Assembly (NCBI GenBank): GCA_029378245.1
Contig: JARKIF010000028.1
Location: forward strand, 558,001-622,000
Source: Roridomyces roridus
Lineage: Eukaryota > Basidiomycota > Agaricomycetes > Agaricales > Mycenaceae
Reading direction: 5' to 3'
DNA length: 64,000 nucleotides
Shown: positions 55,974 to 64,000 of the stretch, piece by piece
Layout of the letters: every line of letters starts with the position of its first letter
How positions within the stretch are numbered: position 1 is the first letter of the stretch
Notes under the pieces: model-generated
What the model was told of the DNA's origin: nothing
Databases searched by the model: none
What the model saw: only the letters and a program-made list of their open reading frames with translations
Position numbers and translations under genes: made by a program

Positions 55974-57223
55974 TTAGCACAAAGAAACGAACTCCTTCTT
56001 CTCCTGTACACTAACAGACGTCGAGACATCCGAAGATTCATGCTCCCGCACTGAACCCTCCCCCTCCCCGACAGACTCTCCATAATTCGCTTCGAGGTCC
56101 CCGTCGGACACGATTTCGAGAGTCCGGGACCTGTCTGGCGTCACAAACCTCAGGGACGACGCAGCCTGGCGGCCGCGCTCCCTCGTCCCGCCGCAATCCG
56201 GCCTATCGCTGCTCCGCCTCAACTCTGCCGCTCGATTCCGGTAGACCCTAATTAAAATCAGGTTAAACGCGATCCCAATCATCTGCACGTCCTAGGTTTA
56301 AGATCAATACCCCGGGAGCACGACGGGACCGCCATACGTACGATTCCGGTGAGAGGTGCGAACGCATCGCTCCCTGCGATGTAGACAGCGGCAGTCGTTG
56401 TCGCTACGGTTGTGTACAAGAGGCCGGATTCGATGATTATTCTTTTGGCTGCGTTATAAGAGCCTTTCTGGTCTTCCCAGAGCTCAGAGTTGTTACGATC
56501 CACCCGCCAGATGCGCAAGAGGATGAGCCCTAGAGAAGTTAGTTGGTGCCGAGATTGAGAGGTGAGACGCACCAGTCGTGATCACGTTGATGCAGATTGT
56601 GATAGCCCAGGTCGATACGACGACCTGCTTATACGGTGTGTCGAATTGCGACGCAGACGGGAGGGTTATTTCCATGAATATGGACAGTGCGACGCAGACG
56701 AGACCTGCGATGGCCAGAACGATAGGCACACTGATCGCAATCCAGGAACGGCCGTACACGAGCCAGCAACGGTAGATGAGCATGATGTCTCCGAGAATCG
56801 TCTGCAGAATGACATCGACAGACTAGACAAACAAATGAGCTCCAATCCAAAAACTTGGTTGTCGAATACATACCCCCATAATGTCCATCCACCCCGAAGT
56901 ATTGTCGAAGGCAGCCTTCGGCCCACCTGGGCCGTCGTAGAACACAAACGCGTTGAGGTTGATGAGAAAAGTCAAGACCATGTCGAAGGTCGCAACGCAT
57001 GCCATGAGGAGGGTCACCACCAGCATGGTCTTGCTGATTTCCCCGGAGTTAGTCTTCCATCGGAGGAGGGCACGAAGGCAGAAGCCCAGAGTGACGATGT
57101 AGATTCCCCAAAAGATGCATTCCTGCGAGTCCGAATTGTTTTGAGTGCGAGTGAGTGGTGGTAGATGAAAGAACACACCAAGAATTGGGTGAGCAGTTGA
57201 AAGCCTGCTTCGGAGAGGGCCAT
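55974..57223 (-). CDS. Seven-helix membrane protein, basidiomycete-type
   Basis: Starts MALSEAGFQLLTQFL at 57223; five exons. Hydrophobic helices: LTQFL/ECIFWGIYIVTLGFC, MLVVTLLMACVATFDMVL, the segment ILQTILGDIMLIYRCWLVYG, IAISVPIVLAIAGLVCVALS, VVVSTWAITICINVITTGLIL, LLYTTVATTTAAVYIAG and MIGIAFNLILIRVY. The motif IYRCWLVYGRSW and RIWRVDR are recurrent in a large uncharacterised mushroom 7TM family. The cytosolic tail is serine/acidic. A receptor-like or transport role is conceivable but unproven. No signal peptide beyond the first helix. Confidence 0.75.
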
Positions 57224-58687
57224 CTTGCCGGGGAGTGCACTCCTGGCGCCAGTCGGTACTTTATGCGCAGCCGTACTTATTTCGGACCAGGGCAATCAAT
57301 TAGCAGTGTCAGGAACAGTGGCAGGAAGCATCGACGTAGGTGGCTTGAAGCTTCGCAGCTTCTAATCCATCGCACACTCCCAACTGCCCATCTCGAAACA
57401 GGGAGAGAGTCGCCACAGGATGGATGGACAAGTCATCGCAGCGTGTGGATACTTACGATTGGGTCAAGGCAGAGGAATGCGTCGGGAGCACATGGTGGTG
57501 GCGGCAAAAGAGTCCGGGCCCGTGACTCACGGGCTGTCACTGTCATGTCCGGCCGTGCCGGATCAAAGTTGGTTGCCACTCCTTCCTTGCCTTATCCTTA
57601 ACTACCACCTCCTTGCGAGCTCTTGTCGCTGGTACGCTGCGTGATATAGAGTCTAGACCGGGAGGATTCCGTGCGCTCTGGAAGATAAACCACCAAACCA
57701 ATCCGTGCTTTTCATCACACGGTCCCGAGTCCCAGTCGGACGAATCATGGCTCTTCCCTGGACCTCCATGGCCCTCGTTTGTACTTCTGAATCTCAGGAC
57801 CCAATTCCTACTCACCGCCGATACAAAGTGCTACTACCGTATCAATCATGTGTGTGTAAGTAACTATCTATTTCAAGCTCCTCATCTTTGATCTTTGACG
57901 TCCTCTGGAAATTTTTCAAGGTGCTCCGACTGCTTGCAGCTTGGACGAGGGTTTCGCGGGTCAAAGAATCTATTTTTTCAAGGAATTATACCCTCCGCCT
58001 GCTATCATCCTGCGCTGCCGGCCGTTTGAGCCAGACAATATTCTCGCACTCAAACTCACAGAGATGTCAGCCATTCTGTTCCTGAATTTCTCATGTCTCT
58101 GTTCCAGATTTATTGTCTCTGAGTCAAGTCTGTACTCCATCAACTGCCGCCAAACTCCTGGAAGAGCTCAGGAAGAGGTGGCGGAAATATCTACTTACCG
58201 AAGGTCAGACTAATAACCTGCTGCTTTATCAATGATGTGTATTTCTGGCCTTCCCATCCTCTGGACGAAAGCAGCGTAAAAATCTCGCCAACTCTGTTTC
58301 AAGGCCCTCTCTAGCTACCACACCTTTCTGGCGACCACTCTGCACTGCCGGCGCCTCGCTTTCGGCGGAAAAGTGAACTCACGCTCTACTCAGACCTCGT
58401 TAGCCATTGTCTGTTCCTGGCTCTCTCACAGAGTTTATCATCTCTTCCAATTATGCTGCTGCTCCCAAGTTTGTATGCCTCCTACTCTGTTGGGGCTCTA
58501 ACTTCGATGTCGAGCCCTGGGCATCTTTGATCTCTGATAGCTCTTCAAGCCCCTCATCGGACGAGATTGCCAGCGAGTACCGGAAAACTCTGTTTCCAGC
58601 CACTTCCCCTCGCATCTGTATCAGTCCCACTGCTTAAAAGCCGGCACACTACCAGCTGAAGGAGCAGAGTCAACCCCACAGTCCAAC
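57224..58687. other. 5' half of the tandem segmental duplication, upstream of first HsbA-CBM1 gene
   Basis: No gene. From about 57350 the sequence is repeated, with divergence, from 60410 (shared TCGCAGCTTCTAATCCATCG). Blocks such as AGGTGCTCCGACTGCTTGCAG recur (57920; about 60975 as AGACGCTCCGACTGCTTGCAG). Confidence 0.65.
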
Positions 58688-59841
58688 ATGTTCTTTACCC
58701 AGCTCGCTCTCCTTGCCCTCAGCGCCGCAGCCGCTTACGTTGGCCACTTTGCCCGCGACCTCAGTCCTCCGGTTGCGACTCTCAACACCATCACTGCGGA
58801 ACTCGAGATGATCGACTTTGACGTCGACCCGGAGAGCCTCAACTCTGCCTCCAACACTAGCGCGGCTTTCGTAAGACCACACCTATACCTCTCCGAGTAA
58901 ATCTTACATTTAATAGGTCGTGGACGGAAATTTTGAATCCGTCAACGCTGTCACCGTTGATGCGTCTCTGCAGGTCCTGGTAAGCGGAGTTCCCACTTGT
59001 TCATGACTCTCACTCATAATGACAAGGCCTGCGTGTCCTCATTCGGCGTCGCGGCCCCAGACGACGCGAATTACTTCATCCATCTAGCCAACACCACGTA
59101 CGTCCCGGAACTCCTCAGCGTCCTCAACAAGACTATCGCCGCCAAGCCCATCTTCCTCGAAGACTCCTTACCGGATCTCGACCTCGTGGCCATTATCCTC
59201 GCCGACCTCAAGCGGTACAATACTTCGAATGAGTTCTATCTGGGTAATCTTACGAATGCCACACCTGTGCGTTCTCCGTCTGTGACTGTTCAGTCTGATT
59301 TGTCATTCTGCTTCCTCAGCCGCAGAACATGACCGCCGTCATGGAGATCAGACAAGTCATCACCAAGGCCTTCGACGAGGTTATTGCGGCGTATGAATGC
59401 CCTGGTGCTTCGACCGAGTGCTCGGGAACGACCACGACGACCACCAGTACGCACTCGATCACCTCTTCGGTCACGGTCAAATCCAGCACTTCAAGTACCA
59501 CCGCAAGCCATACTACCACCTCGCCGCCCGCAGCCACCTCTCTCGCGGCCGCTTTCGGGCAATGTGGGGTTCGTACCGCATTGCACTCGTTCATATTCAG
59601 AGTACCTCGACCTGACATTCTCACAGGGCATCGGATGGACTGGGCCGACTATCTGCGTCTCAGGTGAGTGTGATTTACACCGATGAACTAGATGAGTCTG
59701 TGGTTAATGACCCAATGTGTTTGTAGGTTCCGTTTGCAGTGTTTCGAACCAATGTGGGTTCTGGTTCTGGCTCGGCGGTGGAAACATGTACACTGACTCT
59801 CTGATTTTCTAGACTACTCGCAGTGTCTCCCGACCTCGTAG
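58688..59841 (+). CDS. Secreted HsbA-like protein with C-terminal CBM1
   Basis: Begins MFFTQLALLALSAAAAYVGHF, a signal peptide. The HsbA/galactomannoprotein-like helical domain runs ARDLSPPVATLNTITAEL...ANTTYVPELLSVLNKTIAAKPIFL...LGNLTNATP. A serine/threonine linker (TTTTTTSTHSITSSVTVKSS) leads to a fungal cellulose-binding module spread over small exons: FGQCG, GIGWTGPTICVS, GSVCSVSNQ, YYSQCLPTS. The CBM1 aromatics W, Y, Y and the paired cysteines are present. Likely a secreted or wall-associated protein that sticks to cellulose or hydrophobic surfaces. Stop at 59839-59841. A paralogue lies 2.7 kb downstream. Five or six introns. Confidence 0.85.
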
Positions 59842-61399
59842 GACCCTGTCGTCAAGCCCGTAAAACTAGTTGAGTTTCTTTGGGTGAATCCGGCTTAAAA
59901 TTGGCTGACCCTACCGTAATCCAGGACATCTCTGTTGTTATTCAACGTGCAACAAACACTTTCCTATTTTGATTGTTCCCTTCGGTTAAACTCAGCTCGC
60001 ATACCATACACGCATGTAGATGGGCACCACTATATTCGAATTCCAAGTTCAAGTCATTCTTGACCGAGTTCTGACGCTTGTGAGATTGGCACGCGGTATG
60101 GTGTATCTCGCCGTGGGTCGACCAAGTCGACCAAGTCGGCTAGGCGCAGTTGCCAAAGGCCCAAGGGTTTCGGGTGGCCATAGGCAGGTTAGTGGTGAGA
60201 GGTCTTGAACAAGTGGCAAATTGGTCCACATGCATGGCTACGCATGACTGACTTGGGCTTGTGGTAAGTACACTGTACACACACCGAGTCCCTGGTAGAG
60301 ATAGAGGAAGCCGTCGTACGGCGTACTTATAGTCCATGGTTGGTCCATGGCAATCAATAGCCGGAGTGTCAGCAAGAGACAATCCAGCCAAGTGGTTTGA
60401 CAGTGCTTCGCAGCTTCTAATCCATCGCACACAACTAACTGCCCATCTCGACAGGGAGAAAATCACCACAGAGAATGGTTAAAGATTGGCAGACTGATTG
60501 ATAGCAAATTGATAAGTAGTATCGCAGGGCCGGTGTTATTGGCCATGGGCAGTGTTGGGGAAATAGGCGCGGAAGGAATGAATGACAGAGGAATGCATTC
60601 ATGGTGGCAACATGGCGGTGCAAGAAAAAATTCCACCCTGACTCACGGGCTGTCACTTCCGGGTCGGATCAAACAGCGACTCTTTGTTCCTTGACCACCA
60701 CCTTCCCTTGCGCTCCTCCTCTGCTCTCACAGCTGCTAGAACTCCTTCCGCTTCCGAGGGGAGCGGAAACATCCATCAAAATCAACCCTCGCTTCCGCTA
60801 TTACTCAAGTGGGACGGATCGTGGCTCTGTTCCTGGACTTCTCACGCCTCTCGTCTCCGCTTCTCAGGCCTCAGGATCCGGCTCTGTAATCTCACCGTCG
60901 GTGCGCAATTGCTGTATTATATCACTGATCTGTGTATTTCCAGCTCTGCCCATCATTGTTCTCAAATTATCAAGACGCTCCGACTGCTTGCAGTTGGCGG
61001 AGAGCTAGACTGGGCGGCTCAACTACTTCTCCGGCTACCACTTTGCGCTACCTGGGTCGCTCTCTTGACCTCAATCTCTGCTCAACGCTCAGCCCTCGTA
61101 GAGATGCTAACCATTTTAAAGTATTTTTCATGTCTCTGAGAAAAGTTCATCTGCCGCTGTCCCCAAGTTCGTCTCTGCTATAATGCTGTTGCGGTTCCAA
61201 CTTCAATATCGAGCCGCCCATCTCATCTTTGTTCTTTGATGCCTCTTCAAGACACTCATTGAAGAGGCTGGCAGCAACTATGATAACGTATTTGAAAAAG
61301 CTGTTTCCAGGCACTGCCGTTCGTATTTTTATCAATCCACAGTGTTTAAGAGCCGGGACACCCCCAGCCGTAAGAGCACAGTCCACCCAACGACCCAAC
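59842..61399. other. Upstream half of the second duplicated unit
   Basis: No gene. It matches 57350-58680 in order, with indels. A small array GTCGACCAAGTCGACCAAGTCGG is at about 60117. Confidence 0.65.
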
Positions 61400-62600
61400 A
61401 TGTTCTTCACCCAAGTCGCCTTGCTCACTCTCAGCGCCTCCGCGACCTACCTGGTCCATGTTGCGCGCGACCTCAGTCCCCCGATTGCCACTCTCAACGC
61501 TATCACTGCGGAACTCGACACCATCGACTTTGACGTTGACCCAAAGAACTTCAACTCGGCCTCGAATACCAGCGTGGCTTTCGTAGGACCCCCGAGCACT
61601 AGTCCTCGCAAGGAGGCTGACTGTGTCTGTTATAGGTTGTCGACGGGACTTTCCAAGCCGTCAACACCGTCACCATCGATGGGTCTCTCCAGGTCCAGGT
61701 AAGAAATAGTTCCTTCCCTCTCGTTCCGATTCACTCTGGCTGAGCATGAAAATGACAAGGCATGCGTGGCTCAGGCTGGCGTCGCTGAACCACAGGATGC
61801 GGACGTTTTCATCCATCTAGCCAATACAACCTACGTCCCGGCACTCCTCAGCGTTCTCAACAAGACTGTCATCGCCAAACCGATATTTGATGAAGACTCG
61901 TTACCGAATCTCGACCTTGTGGCGACCATCCGGGACGACATCAAGCGATATAATATCTCAAACGAATTGTATCTGGGTAATCTTACGAATGCTACACCTG
62001 TGCGTTCTCCGTTTCTGATTTTTCAGTCAACATCTCATTTGTGATTCCCCTTTCTCAGCCGCAGAATATGACCGCCGTCATGGAGATCCGACGAGTCATC
62101 ACCGAGGCGTTCGACCAGGCTCTCGCCGCGTATGAATGCCCTGGATCTTCGAGCGAGTGTTTGGGAACGAATACGACGACCACGGTGTCTAGTACCACGC
62201 ACTCGAGTTCCTCCTCTTTGTCTTCTTCCTCCACGTCAATCACGGTCAATTCCAGCATTGCAAGCACCACCGCGAGCCATACATCCACCTCCCCGCCCGC
62301 ACCTACGGGCCCCACGGGTGTTTTCGGTCAATGTGGGGTTCGTACCGCATTACATCTTATATTCACGGAATCTTTGTCTGACATTTGTCTCAGGGAACGG
62401 GATGGACTGGGCCAACTACCTGCGTTGCGGGTGCGTATACTCCATCTGCTACTACAAACAAGATCTGTGGCTTACGACGACTTGTAATAGGTTCCGTTTG
62501 CACTGTTTCGGCCCCATGTGAGTTCTGCCTTGGCTCCAACAATTAAATAATCTCACTCACCAATTTTCTAGCCTTTTCGCAATGTCTCCCGACCTCGTAA
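61400..62600 (+). CDS. Secreted HsbA-like protein with C-terminal CBM1 (tandem paralogue)
   Basis: Starts MFFTQVALLTLSASATYLVHV. The same architecture and intron positions as the gene at 58688: ARDLSPPIATLNAITAEL, ANTTYVPALLSVLNKTVIAKPIF, LGNLTNATP, NMTAVMEIRRVITEAFDQAL, a longer S/T linker (SSSSLSSSSTSITVNSS), then CBM1 as GQCG, GTGWTGPTTCVA, GSVCTVSAP, FSQCLPTS. The first CBM1 tyrosine of the pair is replaced by phenylalanine (PFSQC against YYSQC), which may tune binding. Stop TAA at 62598-62600. The linker is the main length difference between the two copies. Confidence 0.85.
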
Positions 62601-63496
62601 GTAATGTATCCCGTCGAGTTCAAGAATGTACTGACAAAACTAGTTGAGTTTACATGGAGCAAACCCGACTTAGTCTTCACTTAGAATTACATCTCTGCTG
62701 TGCCATCGCTACTTTCCCGTGTTATTCCTTTCCTTGACTAAACTCCGCTAGCGCTTGCATACCATACATGTTAATGTGCCTCTGAGTCCCTCCACCCGAA
62801 TTTCAAACTCAAGTCCGTCTCCGTTGAACGTTGAGTCTTGACAGCCGGAACCACAAAACGTGAGCCCTCCTCAGGTCAAACCCTAACATCTGGGACGCTG
62901 GAGCGCACACTCTAGGCCACAGCCCCTGCCACTCTCCGGTGCGGTGTATCGGTAACATATCCGCCGCTCGTTCCAAACTATGCTGCTGGTTGACCGTTGG
63001 GTCAATTCGGATGGGAAAAAATATTAAAATATTAAAAATTAGATTAGATATGATATGATTGATCCCATCAATATCTGATCAATCAATCAATCTGTTTGCG
63101 AAGGCGATTCATTACGCGGTTGCGCGGGGTTCGATTCCCCGCACCGGAGATGGATTTTGGTATTCCCGCAAGTGCCGGGGAAAGGGGAGGGTATGGGACC
63201 TTCGTGGGCTCGGGTGGGCTGAAGATGTGCTGAATATAAAGCGATGGGTGATCAGAGTGACACACGTGTCTCCATCATCATCGACATGCACCATGATCTC
63301 CTCTTTCTATCCGCGTAAGTATCTTTCAAATCTCTGTTGTCTATCTGACTTGAGGTAAAGCGCGTCGTTTCGATTCTATCGGTTTTCTTTTGATGTCTGC
63401 GCGCACACTGGGTGCACAATAACCTTCACCTCCGCAAGATTATCGTGATTTTGAACAGCATGGATATACGGGAATTATAGTTGATACCAGGACATG
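62601..63496. other. Gene-free stretch with tRNA-half-like sequence
   Basis: Apart from the T-arm at 63124 no gene is recognised. At 63293 the sequence ATGATCTCCTCT and a following TATCTGACTTGAGGTAAAGCGCGTCGT resemble the first exon/intron of the MYND gene at 53411, perhaps a remnant. Confidence 0.4.
63091..63149 (+). tRNA. tRNA 3'-half-like sequence (probable relic)
   Basis: A perfect T-arm, GCGGGG-TTCGATT-CCCCGC (63124-63142), with a consensus B-box is followed by the acceptor-like ACCGGAG. A 5' partner CTCCGGT and an A-box are not found upstream, where an AT-rich ATCAATCAATCAAT tract sits. So it is a truncated tRNA or SINE relic, not a working gene. The anticodon cannot be assigned. Confidence 0.35.
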
Positions 63497-64000
63497 TCAT
63501 CGTCTGAGATGTAGCGCGTAATGCCTGAGGAAGAGGTTGAACCAAGACTCCGTCCGTCCATGAACTGACTCACTCTGTATTTTCCGCGTTCTGCGTGCTT
63601 GAATAAACCCCTCCGCTACAACCTGGTAATCCACCCCTCCAGTTGCCCCGCGGTGCCAATCGGCGATACAATCGGACTGCCAGATCGGCACAAATCGTTC
63701 GTCGTCCAATAACGCTTGCAACACGGCCAATCCCGGTGCATCGTCTGGATGCGACAAGAATACGATGCATTCGATGGCGGAACATGTGGGGAGGACCTCC
63801 GTGGCGAGGCGAACGCAAAAGTTGGAAGTATTGAATGCAAAGTGTGTGAGATGGGGAAGCTGAGCGATGCACGCGAGACTAGTTTTCGGCGCGTCGTCGA
63901 GTATCTCGAGATGTGTGATATTGCGGAAGACTGGACTTGAAAAGTCCATGGAGGACTGTATGGAGAAGAGATCGCTCAAGTTGACAGTGACTCTTTGCAG
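63497..64000 (-). CDS. F-box/LRR protein, 3' part (runs off window)
   Basis: The C-terminal ~160 residues: FSSPVFRNITHLEILDD, LPHLTHFAFNT, IECIVFLSHPDD and VDYQVVAEGFIQARRTRKI. This is the usual C-terminal half of agaricomycete F-box proteins, with a final strand IQARRTRK. The F-box itself would lie beyond 64000. The frame is open to the window edge. The function of the target-binding half is inferred from the family. Confidence 0.65.
   Translation of the reverse strand: MQRVTVNLSDLFSIQSSMDFSSPVFRNITHLEILDDAPKTSLACIAQLPHLTHFAFNTSNFCVRLATEVLPTCSAIECIVFLSHPDDAPGLAVLQALLDDERFVPIWQSDCIADWHRGATGGVDYQVVAEGFIQARRTRKIQSESVHGRTESWFNLFLRHYALHLRR

Overview
The window reads as nuclear DNA of a filamentous basidiomycete, most likely a mushroom-forming agaricomycete. 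The genes are cut by many 45-90 base introns with GT...AG ends and CTAAC/CTGAC-like branch sites. The gene families also point that way: F-box/LRR proteins, a TPR-CHAT protein, an NB-ARC-TPR NLR-like protein, DUF2235, DUF6593, MYND-finger and HsbA-CBM1 proteins. Species cannot be fixed from the sequence alone. It looks like an accessory, repeat-rich region: gene islands separated by non-coding stretches packed with tRNA-like SINE copies and short inverted-repeat elements.

Layout. 0-3.2 kb: an F-box gene, then a SINE cluster and a 275-bp hAT-like MITE with an exact 8-bp target duplication. 3.28-12.84 kb: a 9,545-bp inverted-repeat element with ~310-bp near-identical terminal inverted repeats and a perfect 6-bp flanking direct repeat (TATGGA). 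It carries a DDE/integrase-core gene and two convergent alpha-type protein kinase genes that share an N-terminal cysteine-rich module. One kinase keeps the catalytic DLQ motif; the other reads HYQ there. I regard this as the main discovery in the window. 13-18.1 kb: a large TPR-CHAT gene with about 16 homogenised 42-residue repeats and an apparent frameshift at the very end. 18.1-24 kb: gene-poor DNA with a 273-bp TA-flanked MITE, telomere-like CTAACC tracts, palindromes, a 452-bp MITE nested inside a SINE, and a ~741-bp TTAA-flanked element. 24-29.5 kb: a GNAT acetyltransferase, a small membrane protein, and a divergently transcribed USP30/Ubp1-like deubiquitinase. 29.5-34.3 kb: SINE remnants, a second hAT-like MITE and another inverted-repeat element.

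34.3-42 kb: a DUF2235 hydrolase-like gene, a 5'-incomplete helical-repeat gene and a single-exon F-box gene. 42-46 kb: SINEs, a secreted SurE-type phosphatase, a second 452-bp MITE and a DUF6593 gene. 46.2-49.8 kb: an NLR-like gene (helical N-terminus, NB-ARC, TPR-like C-terminus). 50-53.4 kb: a tiny secreted protein and a third CAAGGGG-type hAT MITE. 53.4-57.2 kb: a MYND-finger gene with an apparent frameshift, and a seven-helix membrane protein. 57.3-62.8 kb: a tandem segmental duplication bearing two secreted HsbA-CBM1 genes. 63-64 kb: a tRNA-half-like sequence and the 3' part of an F-box gene that runs off the window.

Functionally, the region mixes likely self/non-self or cell-death type receptors (TPR-CHAT, NLR), ubiquitin-pathway adaptors (F-box, USP), secreted wall or cellulose-binding proteins, and mobile DNA. 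Exon joins were made by eye from splice signals and frame continuity, so individual exon edges are approximate unless a position is given.
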